A DNA stretch of 64,000 nucleotides from Phascolarctos cinereus (Eukaryota; Chordata; Mammalia; Diprotodontia; Phascolarctidae). A model generated the notes under the pieces. The model had not been told where the DNA came from, searched no databases, and saw nothing but the letters and a program-made list of their open reading frames with translations. Both the position numbers and the translations under genes were made by a program. Of this stretch, positions 21,301 through 32,905 are shown piece after piece (positions within the stretch are counted from its first letter, which is position 1; each line of letters begins with the position of its first letter). The stretch spans positions 16,736,501 through 16,800,500 of the forward strand of contig NW_018343964.1 in the NCBI RefSeq assembly GCF_002099425.1, read 5' to 3'.

Positions 21301-21424
21301 CTCACTTCAAATGAATTATCTCTTGAGAATCTGTATGGCTACTTGCCATACCACTAATCATTGAAGATATACTAGAATGTTACAAGATAGGAACTATAAC
21401 CTAACAATTAGAGCTGAATGGAAT

Positions 21425-21600
21425 GGGCTGCTTTGAGAGGTAATAAATTCACCCCTGCTTGGGATATCGTCCTCCCAGAAGAGTCTAGATGACCACTATT
21501 CAAATATGTAAGGGTGGAGATTCCTTTGGGCTCTGCGTATGACTATATTAAATAGCCACTGAAGTCCCTTCCAACTTTTAATTCTATGATTCTACAAAGC
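21425..21600 (+). mobile_element. CR1/L3-like LINE 3' end
   Basis: 'gaatgggctgctttgagagg', 'gatgaccactattcaaata', 'cccttccaacttttaattct' and a closing 'attctatgattctac'. The ATTCTATGATTCT octamer-like end is diagnostic of CR1-type LINEs. Confidence 0.82.
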
Positions 21601-23309
21601 TGAGATTAAGAGTAATTGCTCATATTCAAAGAAATTGGGACTAATAGATACAAATGCACTAGACATAATCTCACCTTTTTAGGGACTTAAGTTATAAAAA
21701 AACAAATAACTGTCATAGCCCAATATTTAGAAGTCACTAACTAATGTTAGGTACACTAACATTAAAAACATACGCAGAATTAGTATTGCACAACTGGGGA
21801 ATTTTCATCTTCAGGAATTTTCAGGAGTCTGGGAGAAATCACCCCCTTATCTAGAAGGTCTGGAAATCTCAAGGGGCTGAGAAACCCTTAGGACAGAAGG
21901 GTTGGCTTGGACAGTGTTCTCAAGATGTCCTTGACTTTGACTATCATAGCTCCTTCCCAAAGGTTCAGACACACTGGTTTGGGGGCAGTAGACAGCATGT
22001 CCAAAAAGACACATAAAGTACCTGAAAGGAAAAAAAAAACAACAATAATGGACCACCTATCTATGAAATGTCACACATGAAAGACATACTTTGTGGTACC
22101 AAATTTTGGAACCATATGGTGAAGCCATTCCCACAAACTTTATTGGCCCCTCCCTCAATGTAACAGCTCTCATTGTTGCTGATAGAATATCTTTGCCATG
22201 TTTCTTGAGTTCCTTAAGCACTGTGGTTAAATCCTAAAAGTAGAGTCAGTCAGTACAGCATGATGGAGACCTTCTCAGAGTAGTGTCTATTACTCTGAAT
22301 GGCTCACCTTTACTCCCTCACCTCCTTCTCCCAATGGCTGTACTTCATAACACTACCATGGGGAAAGCATCCCAGAGTAGCCTCCAGCCCAGTGCTGTGT
22401 ACCATCCCACCTGTTGTTTCTTCCACTTCCATACTCTACTGCTATTTTCATTTTCCCCTATTACAATGACAATGTAGTTGTAGTCATCAACTCATTTATT
22501 AATTCCACAAATATGTAATGGAGCACTGATGACGTGATAGATGTTACTGGCATGGTAATGTAAAGTACTGTATTGCCCATGCTACATGATGCTGTCTAAA
22601 TGTGGCTCACAAAGAGGTATGAATAAATATCTCTGAGTCTGCTCCCCTCTGCTTTGATTCCTACCACCACAGGAGCAGGAGGTCAGGGCCACAAGGCAGG
22701 CCACTCTCCTCTACTCAGAAAGGGAATACTCATCCAGAATTATATCTTGTATGTATCTGCCCACTTCCTGAACATTGTTAGTCTAGGGGAAATACTGTTT
22801 AGGTTCAAGCCACTCTCCTTTAGGTCAAATCACTATCCCTTAAAGTGGAAGGAGTATGCCAAGCTATATCTGAAGGCTTAACTCCCTTTGCACCAAATGC
22901 CAGTTACACAAAGACCATCACACATAATGAATAGCAAATGAATGCATTTGTACAAGATGATAACAAAAAGAAATCAGAGTAGTTAAACATGAAAATATAC
23001 TAGACAATATATAGAGTGAATGGGAGCTAGGTATTTCAAGTGAGAGAGAGTCTCTGATTTTAACTAAGGAGAAGTCTCCCAAAGTCTATAGTGTGGCAAG
23101 CTTCGGAGTATTTTTCTCCTTCTAGGGACCTCTTCTAAAGAAAGACTGGAGCTGTGGATTTTCTCTCCTAAAACCAGAAGGCAGAAGACCAGGATCTTTA
23201 TTCCTCAAACTCTCACTAACTCTTCCCCTCACACAGACATGGGGCATTGAGGCATTGAGTAATTATTTTCTCTATCAATGAGGAGTGTCACATGCAAATG
23301 CTAGGCTTG
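21601..23309. other. Unassigned sequence
   Basis: About 1.7 kb with no element I recognise. Several 60-75 codon frames occur on both strands but lack any domain or splice context. Confidence 0.4.
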
Positions 23310-23430
23310 AGGCACAGGTTACAGAAAGAAAACCTGGTATCCACCCTCTAGGAGCATATTCTTTAGTCAGACAAATAAAATAAGTACACAAATAACAATT
23401 CAGGCCACTAACAATGATATATTAATGCAA
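23310..23430 (-). mobile_element. Possible LINE-2 3' fragment, antisense
   Basis: 'ctggtatccaccctctagga', 'tagtcagacaaataaaataa' and 'gtacacaaataacaattcag' loosely follow the reversed L2 3' UTR. Confidence 0.45.
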
Positions 23431-25739
23431 CAATACAAAATGATGAAAGAGTCCAAAGGAGGACAAAGTTGATTCAGTCCGGTAGGTAGCTGCTGACTGG
23501 AATGCCCAACAAAGACGTTGCATGCAAGGCAAAACTGTGTAGAATGCTGTAACAAGAATGCTGGAGAAGATAAAGGCTTTGAGCTTACTTAGGAATGACA
23601 AGAATTGCCAAAGAGAACAGAGTGGTACAGAAAAGAATATAGAGGATTTCTAGAGAATCCTCTTCACAGTTTTCTACTGGGCCATCTCTGATGTGCTTTA
23701 AAAAAAAAAAGTTCATTTTATGGGCTTTGAGCAAAGCAAGTGGAATAGTGATTAACAAATAGTAAACATGAAGACCTTAAAAACCAGTAGAGGAGTCAAA
23801 GGGAAATTGACCCCTAATTGTTAAAGGAGCTGAAATAATCCAAGAAATAATCCAAATGTGCAACAGATGGCCAAACTATCTGCCTTAAAAAATAGTTACT
23901 ATTTTTTCAGTTTTTTCCCCAAATAATTTGTTTTTCCCCCAGGATGTTTTGACTCATTCCTTCAAGTTTTCTTCAGCTGTTTTCCATCTATACACCCTTT
24001 TATAAATGTGCATCCACTCTGAGCCCTGAGTGAAGAGGGAGCAGTGATTAGCCAGTAGGGTTAAGGATTACCTCGGAATTGGGGTCTTTTATGACTTTTA
24101 GAGTTATTCTTTGTTGTACTAATGCCCCACAGGTCCACATAGGAGCCAGAAGTCTTGAAACCCAGGCCTCTCTCCTCTCCCAGGGCTATCTCCTCTGATG
24201 CTGGTCTGTTTTTGTTCTTGACAAAAACAAAGCTTTGCTTAATATGGCCATTACTTACTGTACATGTCCAGTTGTAGACAGCCACCTGAGAATGTCTTTT
24301 TTGTTTGATGTGGGAATGAGCGAAGGGAAAAAGAGGCATTTCTCAAGCAAAGTCAAACAAGGAAACATGAGGGGGGAAAACCTACTGGGAAACAATAAGG
24401 TTGTGGATGAGTCAAATTAAAACCATCCCATTGTCCTCATAACTGATTTAGAAAATGAAATGAAATCGTTACTGCTGCCTTGAGCTATGACACGCTTGTT
24501 AAAAAAATTCAGAAGAAAAAATGCCAGAACTATAATCAGACACTGAGGATGAAGAGAAGACATGGAGAGCACGAAATCAAGCAACTGACTCTGCAAAGAA
24601 GCATGGTATCAGAGAACCAGTAAGAAGAGAGTGAGAGTTCTTCTGGTTTGCCTTATTGCCTCTAAGTCAGACAAAGGCTACAAAAGAAAACATCTCTAAA
24701 TCATTGTTGGGAAACTATAGAGGTTTTATTCAACAATCCAAAGCCTCTGCAGGGAGAAATATTGGAAAAGTAGCTCATTAATAGGGATCTAGAAGACAAG
24801 CCAGTATTACAGCTTTAGGCAATGGTGCTTAGCAGATTCCATGAGAATATCCCTACCTGAAAGTGGAAGCATAACTATGCCTTTTTTCATTTGGTGGGGA
24901 GAAGGGTAAAGTGATGAGCAGCAGTGCTGAAGATAATCTGACCAGCAGTCATGTCAGCCATGGCACTGGGAAAAGGAACGGTTTGATCTTTGTTATCTTT
25001 GGAGATGGTGGTATGTTGGAATGAGCCCCTGTGAGAAAGCATGTCAATATGATGTCTGTAGGGAGTGATCTGGGGTGGTTGTGCTACAAGGTAGCAGAGG
25101 TTAACCGAGGACTTTGAAGGAAGGGACAAGGATGGAAGTCACCAGAGGGAGGAGAATATCTCTGGTTGAAAATCACCTTCTCCCACATCATTGATGGACC
25201 ACTCTAAGGCAAAGACTTATTCACCCCTTGCTAGCTATGTATGTCTCCGACTAGAGAAAGCATCAATGGAAGAGTAGAAATGAGTGACACAAGAAGAGAA
25301 AAAGGAGTTCTACAAGCTTATGGGACTCAAAGGATGAAAGTCATGTAAGAAAACAAGGGAAATAACCAAAGAAAATAAGGGCAGCTCTTAAGTGATTTGC
25401 CATTACTTTTTTTCTGTATTTTTTCCTGCTTTGTTTTGTTAGGTCTTAAATAGGGACAATCTTAAGAAATATGGTAATTGATTTATTCATTGATTCAGAC
25501 TACGTTAGTTCAGAAGCAGCAATAAGTATGATGAGATATTTTTATTCTTATTGAGTACAAAGTTAATTTCTTCCTTGATTATTTTTGCATTTTTCTTTTT
25601 AATTATAAACTCTAAAAATGTATATAACAGAAGCTTAGTTTTATACTCAGTCCTTTTTCTTGTTCTTTGTATGTTGAAACGCTTATGTTTGTTTATGTTT
25701 ATGTTAAGTTTAAAAGAATAGTAACAGAACTATCCTACT
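23431..25739. other. Repeat-poor unassigned sequence
   Basis: About 2.3 kb without a recognisable element except a short A-tract at 23700. A 92-codon antisense frame (24061-24339) and an 80-codon antisense frame (24887-25129) show no domain, and I would not call them genes. Confidence 0.42.
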
Positions 25740-25955
25740 TGCCTTGCAGAAAATAGTCCATGATCTCAAGGAGCTCACAATCTAATTTTGCTTCACAACA
25801 ACCTATAAGGTAAGTACCAAAGATATGATTAACATCACCATTTTGCAGAAAAAAAATCTAAGGCCTGAGAGATAAAGTGATTCATCATACATCTAGTAAG
25901 TGTTAGAAGCAAAATATGACCTGAACTCTATCTACTCTATCATTTCTCCTCTCTC
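25740..25955 (-). mobile_element. L2 scrap and CORE-SINE, antisense
   Basis: 25760-25785 reads 'tctcaaggagctcacaatct' (reversed L2). From 25790 there is a diverged CORE-SINE with 'acatctagtaagtgttagaa' and 'ctatctactctatcatttct'. Confidence 0.65.
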
Positions 25956-26107
25956 AAAAGAGAAACTAAATTTGTTTTTCTTCTTCTCTCAAAAGAGGGA
26001 GTAAAGTAATTTTTCTTGACTTCTGAGGACAGAACAAGGGCTAAGACTGCACAGAAGCAGATTTTGGTTGAATAACATAAAGAAAAAACTTCCTAAGAAC
26101 TAGAGGA

Positions 26108-26330
26108 ATTCAATTCAATTCATCAAGCATTTTTTAAAAGCAATTACAATGTTCAAGACACTCTATTGGCTTTGGAGATACAAAGATCAAAATAAAATAA
26201 ATTACAACATAAAGAGTGCTTGCTCTCAAAGAACTTGCATTCTACTGGGACAATATTTCATACCCCTGGGGTAATTAACAAATAAATAAATAAACACACA
26301 TATATGTACACACGCACATACAAACACATT
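26108..26330 (-). mobile_element. LINE-2 3' end, antisense, with microsatellite
   Basis: 'tggctttggagatacaaaga', then 'gcttgctctcaaagaacttg' and 'cattctactgggacaa' are reversed L2. From 26280 the sequence becomes AAATAAAT and CACATATATGTACACA words, at the L2 position that normally reads 'caaacaagctatatacagg'. Confidence 0.78.
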
Positions 26331-26337
26331 TTTTTAT

Positions 26338-26500
26338 CCTGAAGTGGAATGAGTTGGCTTTGGAGGTAAGAGGTTCCCCTTTACCTAAGGTTTTTATGGG
26401 AAGTTGAATGACCATTTGTCAGGGCTATTGAGGGGTACAGTTTAGATTACATGGTATCTGAGATTCCTTCCAAACTCAATGTTCTGTGATTCTGAAATCA
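26338..26500 (+). mobile_element. CR1/L3-like LINE 3' end
   Basis: 'ttgaatgaccatttgtcagg', 'ctattgaggggtacagttta', 'gattccttccaaactcaatg' and 'ttctgtgattctga' at the end. Confidence 0.75.
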
Positions 26501-26504
26501 GTCA

Positions 26505-26970
26505 ATCCAAAACTAAGCATCTTTTAACTCCCAGCCCAAATACTCAATCCTTCCTGAAACTTTCCCCACTTAACCCCAGTTAGAATAATAATAATAATAA
26601 TGGTGGTGATAACTTATTATATAGTGCTTTTCAGTCAACTCTAGCTCTTCAGTATCTCTCATATCCATCACCTTCCCTCCACTTTCATTTCCACCACCCC
26701 AATGTAGGCCCTTTTTATCAGCTTCCTGGAGCATCTCATAACCCTCTTAAGATCTTCACCCAGACATACTCTCGTTCCCTAACTGATGCTTTGTGTAGCT
26801 ACCAAAATAATCTTCCTTATGCACAGTTGCCATTATCACTGTGCTGACAAATATATATGTATATTTGTATCTGTGTTTGCCTATTTCCTGCTATGTAAAA
26901 TTCATGCTACTTTGTCCATGCTTAGATTAGTTCCTTGCACATAGAAGGTGTTTAATTGAATTGCCAAGAA
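26505..26970 (+). mobile_element. LINE-2 fragments with a small SINE scrap
   Basis: 26505-26582 ('aaatactcaatccttcctga') and 26640-26970 ('ctaccaaaataatcttcctt', 'ttccttgcacatagaaggtg') are L2-like. Between them lies an antisense CORE-SINE 3' scrap with (AAT)n (26583-26640). Confidence 0.6.
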
Positions 26971-27192
26971 CAAAGAAGAGTGAAGGTGCCACAGGAGGAG
27001 GGCACTGAGAAGGTATTCAATGTCTATTTCCCAATTAAATCTATGGTTAGCCCAGAAAGATATACTAAGCATGTCACAAGTAACCTGGGAAGTCCCAGAC
27101 CTCTAGCTTTGTCTCCCCTCTGGATATGATTCTGCCCATTTCCCTTAGGCCTCTTTTTCTTATACTCAGGAACTCAAATTAGAACCCAACCA
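26971..27192. other. Unassigned sequence
   Basis: No element recognised. Confidence 0.35.
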
Positions 27193-27282
27193 ATTCAAGT
27201 CAATTCGACATGCATTTATTAAGCACCTTCTGTGTGCCAAACAGTGGAATACATGTTGGGGATACAATGACAGAAACAAGAT

Positions 27283-27485
27283 CTGGAGTCAGCATGGTAT
27301 GGGGGAAAGAATATTGGATTTTGTGAAATGGGACGTAGATTCAAATCACTCCTCTATTCTATATGATCTTGGATGTCATTTTACTCCTCTGTGTCTCACT
27401 AAATTCCCTCATCTATAAAAAATCAAGAAGTTGGACTAGATGACCTATAAGGCCCCTTAATTTCTAGATCTATAATCCCAAGATC
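27283..27485 (+). mobile_element. MIR nested in L2
   Basis: 'gtatgggggaaagaatattg', 'tgtgtctcactaaattccct' and 'gttggactagatgacctata' identify a MIR. L2 continues on both sides. Confidence 0.82.
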
Positions 27486-27543
27486 CAATGAAAGTGCCCT
27501 GTCCTTAAAGAGATTAAATTTTACTTGGGAGAAACAAGACATA

Positions 27544-27563
27544 CAGATAGATAGATAGATAGG

Positions 27564-27599
<36 letters not shown>

Positions 27600-27605
27600 C
27601 AGATA
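27544..27605. repeat. (GATA)n microsatellite
   Basis: About 14 units of ATAG/GATA with one variant unit (GGTA). Followed at 27640-27790 by imperfect TA/CA words, all at the L2 site that expands in other copies. Confidence 0.95.
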
Positions 27606-27827
27606 AGCATTTTATATTAAAATACATTTTTAAAATTCTAGATGGTCATGTATGTATATGTACACATACATGTATATATACACACATATTCATGTATACA
27701 TACCCACACATATACATGCACATACATATACATGCATTATATAAAAATATATACACATATGCATTCTATCTATAAATATATACATTACATATACTGAAGT
27801 AATTTGGAAAGACCAAGTAGGATGCAA

Positions 27828-28248
27828 TACTGGAGTTGACACCTGAATGGAGCTAGGAATTCCAAGATGTAGAGATAAGCAAGGAAAGCGTTCCAGGCAG
27901 AGGAGACAGATAATGTTCAAAGGCACAGAGAACGAGGATGGAATACTGTGTATAGGAAACAGCAAGTAGGCCAGCTATATCAGCCTTTACCGCCAAATCT
28001 CAAGCACTGCTGCCATTTAAAGCTGCCACTTGTGGTCCTGGAGCAGTCCAGTTACTCTGATAGCTCAATCTCAAAATTCCTGCATTCCTCCATACATCTC
28101 GACATGCTCCTCCAAATCTAGCAAGGATTTCATAAATAGCATGTTTTCTTCCCATTCAATAATGTTTTTGGGTTGTCTCCAAAGCCTTTGTTTTTAATAG
28201 AGGAGGAGAATCAGCTTTGGAATCATCACTTATATGTCCCTCATGGCC
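27828..28248. repeat. Local direct duplication, copy 1
   Basis: About 420 bp sharing ordered similarity with 29890-30305, roughly three quarters identical by eye. Shared words include 'gtagagataag', 'gcaagtagg', 'cagcctttaccgccaaat', 'atagcatgttttcttccc' and 'tggaatcatcactt'. The first ~140 bp are L2-derived and the rest is not a repeat I recognise. Confidence 0.82.
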
Positions 28249-28424
28249 TTCTCCTTCCAGCAGACTCAGTGTTATCATCCAGCAAGATGTTGCATTTTGT
28301 TATGTTTTGTTTCTTATGCTCGAGAAATTTTCTCCACTTGCCTCACTCAGGTTTAATTCTATCCCCACTCTACCCCTCACCATGTTTAATTTTTCTCTGC
28401 AGTGACTTAGAATAGTAATAAAGA
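28249..28424. other. Unassigned sequence
   Basis: Follows the duplication breakpoint. Overlapping 62-80 codon frames have no support. Confidence 0.35.
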
Positions 28425-28575
28425 TATTTGGAGTAGCCATGCCACTGACTTTTTCTTGGACCTCAGATATGCTATTATGGGCCTTGGTTTTTTTTTTTTC
28501 TCATCTGTGAAACATAGGATGAGATGGATTAGATTAGATGTTTGGATTAGATGACTTCTATGTTATTTTTGACTG
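28425..28575 (+). mobile_element. MIR fragment
   Basis: 'gccatgccactgactttttc', 'ctcatctgtgaaacatagga' and 'ttggattagatgacttctat'. Confidence 0.72.
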
Positions 28576-29554
28576 AGTTCTCCTGAAGTTTTTATACATA
28601 CGCCTTCTGCTGCCACACCCTTCTCTAGATGTGCCATAAGAAATTTAGAATATTTCCAAGATTGCCCAGCACTGAGGAGCAATGCGGAACTTCAGAATTC
28701 AGGACCAACCTAGGGAGTTTCAACATAATTTCCTTTTTCAATCTCCTTCCAATTTCCTTCATTCCTCTAGTGATAGCAAAATGCAACTTTTTTTATTCTT
28801 CTGGCTACATATGTAATATATATATGTATGTACGTATATATATTATATATATTATAGCATATATATATGTATATGTATATGTATATGTATTATCTGCAGG
28901 AATACAGTGTTTGAAGGATCATGCCTTCTCCTCATGACATTTTAAGGAGTCAAAGAGTCAAAAAGGGTTCACATGTACTGGTCAGACCAGTCCCACATGT
29001 GCTTTGATGACTAGTGTTTACAAAGTGCTATTAAAGTGTTTTGGGAGTATAATATTAGAATATTAAATATGGGCTTTTTTAAAGGCCACGTGATGAACTA
29101 ATAGGTAGCTATATTTTTTCTGTAAAGTTACTCAGCAGGATTATAATGTTTGAAACAAAAAAGAAAAACTTCTCTTTTTCCTTTCAGGAAAAAAAGCAAG
29201 CACTTTCACCAGAGCCTTTTATCCATGTTTGAGAAAAGAATATAAAAAAGAATTGAGTGTATGTACACATCCACACATACATGCATATGTGTATATAAAT
29301 ACAAATATTTAAAATGAAGAGTAATAACAGACCAATGTCATATATGAGCTATAGGATTAGTCACATTTTTAATAAAAATTTTAAAATCCACTTAGGCTTT
29401 AAACACACCTTTAAATTTCTTATGGTAGTTTCCTAATGGATTTTGTAAATTGAACTGTTCACACCTGAAGAAAAGTAATTTTCTAGTATTTAAATTTACA
29501 TCTAATATTACACAGACCTTGAGCTAATGTCTGACATAACCAGATTGTTGAGTG

Positions 29555-29556
<2 letters not shown>
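28576..29556. other. Unassigned sequence with TA array
   Basis: An interrupted (TATA/TATG)n array lies at 28805-28895. The rest is AT-rich with no recognised element, and the 102-codon frame at 28629-28937 runs through the array and is spurious. Confidence 0.45.

Positions 29557-29593
<37 letters not shown>
29557..29593. repeat. (GAT)n microsatellite
   Basis: About 12 perfect GAT units. They produce poly-Asp, poly-Met and poly-Ser frames on the two strands, which should be ignored. Confidence 0.97.
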
Positions 29594-29794
29594 TTTGCTG
29601 GTTCCTTAACGTTATCAGTATATGCAGTGTCTCCACGGGTACAGGTGATTCTAACCCATCTTTCTTTCTCATCCTGTGCAATTCACATCCACATTCTTCC
29701 ATCTTTCATTCACAGAGGATCTACCTGGTATCAAATAGATAAAAATAAGGTAATATGAGAAAGCATATGTCATTAACAGCTGGGGGAATCAGGG
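29594..29794. other. Unassigned sequence
   Basis: No element recognised. Confidence 0.35.
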
Positions 29795-29889
29795 AAGGTA
29801 TACATATATACACATATACACAAAATGTAATGTAATTTTTGGGAGATATTAACAATTAAAGAGATTTAGAAAAGCTTTATGAAGGAGAT

Positions 29890-30305
29890 GACCCTGGAGT
29901 TAAGTATTGAATGGACCTAAGGATTCCAAGAGGTAGAGATAAGAAAGGAAAATGTTCCAGGCAAGGAGAAGCCAATGTTTAAAGGTACAGAGAATGGAGT
30001 TAGAATATTGTGTATGAAGAACAGCAAGTAGACCATTAACAGCAGCCTTTACCCCAAATCTAAAGCATCGATACCATTTAAAATTGCAACTCACTGTCTT
30101 TGGAGGAGTACTGTTAGTATGATAGCTTGTTAGTATGATAATCTTAGAAGCCCCATACCACTGCTCCTGCAAGCCTAGCAAGGGTCTCAAAAATAACATG
30201 TTTTCTTCCCCAAAATAATTTCTGTTGTCTCCAAAGACTGATTTTTTGAATGGGAGTGGGGGATCAGTGTTGGGATCATCACTTGTATGTATATCCCTCT
30301 TGGCC
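29890..30305. repeat. Local direct duplication, copy 2
   Basis: Partner of 27828-28248 in the same orientation, about 2.06 kb downstream. It lies within an antisense L2, whose 3' UTR sequence resumes at about 30315. The 166-codon antisense frame at 29900-30400 is chance. Confidence 0.82.
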
Positions 30306-30661
30306 AACTCATTCACGGGGGAAGTAACATCTGAGATGAGTCTTGGATGAATATAAGGTTTCTGAGAGGCAGAGCTGAGGTGAGAATTCACTATCAGCAT
30401 TGAAAATACCTGGAGTCAGAAGATCCAATTTTGAAATCAGAGACCGTCTAGAATATAGTGTGTGAAGGGAAGTAATGTGTGGTAAGACTTGAAAAGGATT
30501 TTAAGAAATATTGTATTTTGTCTTAGAAGTCATAAGGGACTATTGAAGGCTTTTGAACCAGGAAATAGCAAGATCAAACCTGTGTTTTAGGAAAAATATT
30601 TTAGTAGCTCTGCAGGAGATGGATTGGATAGGGGAGAAATATGTAGATAAAGAATCAATTA

Positions 30662-30814
30662 AGGGGGCAGCTAGGTGGCGCAGAGGACAGAGCACCGGCC
30701 CTGAAGTCAGGAGTACCTGAGTTCAAATACAGCTTCAGACCAAACACTTGGCACTTACTAGCTGTGTGACCCTGGGCAAGTCACTTAACCCCCATTGCCT
30801 AAAAAAAAAAAAAA
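30662..30814 (+). mobile_element. tRNA-derived poly(A) SINE
   Basis: Well-preserved: 'gggggcagctaggtggcgca', 'gctgtgtgaccctgggcaag', 'acttaacccccattgcct' and A15. TSD agaatcaatta at 30651-30661 and 30815-30825. Inserted into L2. Confidence 0.95.
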
Positions 30815-31459
30815 AGAATCAATTAGTAGGCTATTCTAATGATCCAGGTGAGTGATGATAAGGAACTGAATGTTACGGTATCTATGTGAATGGAGAGAAA
30901 GGTTAACTGTGAAAGATATGCTATGGATAAAAGTCACAATATTTGGAAATAGCTTGAATATAGCAAGGAAAGAGAAGGAAGAATTAAGTATGAGTTACAA
31001 GGTATGAACCTTGGTACTTGGGAGGATGGTAGTAGCCTCAATAAATAGGGGTGTCCATTTTGGACATAATGAATTTGAGATGCCAATGGGACATGATATC
31101 TATTTAAAATGTTGAGAAGGTAGTTGAAAATGTATAATGGAGTTAGGGAAGTGTTTAGGGATGGATATTTAGGTTTAAAAATCATCTATGTGGAAATGAT
31201 AAATGAATCTTTGGGAGCCAAGGCAACTCAAAAGGTAATGACTAGATAAATAGAAGGAAGACAAGAAGAGAGAAATGTCAAAGAAGCCATGCTTGGAGAG
31301 AATATCTAGAAAGAGGCAATTGCCAGCAGTGAATAAAGCTACAGAAATGTCAAGGAACAGAAGAAGTGAGAAAAGGGTACTGGATTTAGTAGTTATAAGA
31401 ATGTCTTAAGTAGACTGGTGGGTTTGGAAGCCTAATTTTAAGGGGTTAAGAAGTGAGTA

Positions 31460-31886
31460 GTTATACAGTAACAACAATATTGTTTTGAGAACAACATTGA
31501 GTGACTAAATCATTTTGACTATTACAGATACCCAAATTAATTACAAAGGACCTTTGAAGGAAGATGCTATCTGCATCCAGAGAAAGAACTAATAAATAGA
31601 TGTATGTATAGAATGGTTTTACATATATATATATATATATATATACATACATAAACATACATATTTGTATCTAATGGTAGCCATCTCTAAGGTAGGTGGG
31701 GGGAAGGAAGAAAAAAGGGGAAAAAAAGAAAGTTACACAATAAGTATTACTTATTTTAAAAGAATACCAAGTTATACATAAAATTGATTTGCAGTTTCAT
31801 GCACAATTGTATTTTTCCCATTCTACAATGTTATGGAAATGCTTGTTTTATTTCTTAAGTTCAGAATAAAATATTTTTTTAAAAAA
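31460..31886 (+). mobile_element. L1 3' end nested in L2
   Basis: 5'-truncated L1 3' UTR: 'cagtaacaacaatattgttt', 'ctgcatccagagaaagaact', 'atttgcagtttcatgcacaa' and 'atgttatggaaatgcttgtt', then an A-rich end. TSD agaagtgagta (31449-31459) and agaagtgaata (31887-31897), one mismatch. A (TA)n run at 31622-31646 is internal. Confidence 0.85.
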
Positions 31887-32215
31887 AGAAGTGAATAAGT
31901 GGTGATATAGTGAAAACAAGGATGGATAGACAGCTTATTCTTAGAGTCTGGAAATGAAAGAGTAGAGAGTTCTAGGACAATAGATTGAGAAAGTGACAGT
32001 CAAATGAAGGTTTTTTTTTTTAAAGATCTGATCATATTTTGGGCAGTAGTGAAGGAGCCAGTAGATAGGGAGAAATTGAAAATGAATTAGAGGGAATGAA
32101 TAAGGAAAGCTCCCAGAGAAGTCAGAAAGGGATGAAGTAAAGTATATCAGTCAAGTATGGTTTGATCTTAGCAAAAAGAAAAGCTACTTCTTTCTCAGAG
32201 GCAGAAAGAAATTAA

Positions 32216-32269
32216 GACATTACCCTCATAATGTTATTGGTCTTCTTTGAGAATGAAGGATGAACAAAA
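32216..32269 (+). mobile_element. Unnamed dispersed repeat, copy B (3' end only)
   Basis: 'cataatgttattggtcttct' then 'gagaatgaaggatgaacaaa' matches the last third of the block at 15280-15426. Confidence 0.6.
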
Positions 32270-32489
32270 AAGTTGATGTACCAGGTTTTGGATGAGGAAT
32301 AGTAAGAGATGAAGTATCATTTTCTTGGAAAGGTAGGTGCTAAGTTCAATTGAGACTTTTAATCCAGTGCCTTCTAAGTGACTCTAGATCATGTTGAGGA
32401 AATCCTTTTTGTTCTCTGAAGCTTGCTATAATTAACACAATCATCATAATTATAATTTAGAATGATAAGAGATGAGAAGAATGAGATCA

Positions 32490-32695
32490 TTTCTATACAT
32501 ATATAGTACATCAAGGTTTATGGATGCTTTCTTTATAATAACCACGTAAGGTGCATAGTGCCAGCATTACTATCCCATTTTACAGATAAGGAAGCTGAGT
32601 CTGAGGTTCAGTGACTTTGCCATGAACACACTTATCCAGACAGATCTGGAGTTGAAACCCAAGTTTTCTGATGCCAAGTCCAGTGCTACAACTTG
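32490..32695 (-). mobile_element. CORE-SINE, antisense
   Basis: 'ctatcccattttacagataa', 'ggaagctgagtctgaggttc' and 'gttgaaacccaagttttctg'. Directly followed by a second antisense copy. Confidence 0.78.
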
Positions 32696-32697
32696 AA

Positions 32698-32905
32698 TTT
32701 TTTTCCCCCAAAGCACTTCCACATATACTATCTCATTTGACCCTATGGTCACAATAACCCTGTGAAATAGCAGAGAAGTGCTATTGTATCCATTTTAAGG
32801 CTAAGTGATTTACCCAAGGTCACACAAATAACTAATGGAAAAATTGGGATTCTCACCCGTCTCTTCTCACTCCAAATCCAGAGTTCTTTCCACCATGCGA
32901 CATTG
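32698..32905 (-). mobile_element. CORE-SINE, antisense
   Basis: Starts with a T-tract and 'cccccaaagcacttccacat', then 'taaggctaagtgatttaccc', 'aaggtcacacaaataact' and 'gttctttccaccatgcga'. The T-tract plus 'caaagcactt' terminus is shared with the fragment at 36.15 kb. Confidence 0.8.

Larger units (their letters stand above)
27193..27970 (-). mobile_element. LINE-2, antisense, interrupted by MIR and microsatellites
   Basis: Pieces 27193-27282 ('gcatttattaagcaccttct'), 27486-27543 ('cttaaagagattaaatttta') and ~27795-27970 ('gttccaggcagaggagacag') are in reversed L2 order. A forward MIR and GATA/TA arrays sit between them. Confidence 0.8.
30315..32215 (-). mobile_element. LINE-2, antisense, interrupted by SINE and L1
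   Basis: Reversed 3' UTR and ORF2 C-terminal region: 'gactattgaaggcttttgaa', 'gtccattttggacataatga', 'agctacagaaatgtcaagga', then after an L1 'gtcaaatgaagg' and 'gaaggagccagtagataggg'. With the two insertions set aside, about 1.3 kb of L2 is readable. It is decayed throughout. Confidence 0.82.

Noticed and set aside
27544-27605. CRISPR-like array
   Set aside because: Perfect 4 bp (GATA)n repeats without spacers, and vertebrate DNA. It is a microsatellite.
29527-29758. Poly-Asp, poly-Met and poly-Ser frames
   Set aside because: All are translations of one (GAT)n microsatellite.
27828-30305. The two direct repeats as the LTRs of a retrovirus-like element
   Set aside because: Each copy contains L2 sequence, no TG...CA ends or flanking duplication are visible, and nothing retroviral lies between them. 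I saw no clear LTR element anywhere in the window.
29900-30400. 166-codon antisense frame
   Set aside because: Covers L2-derived and duplicated non-coding sequence. The paired copy at 27.8-28.2 kb does not keep the frame.
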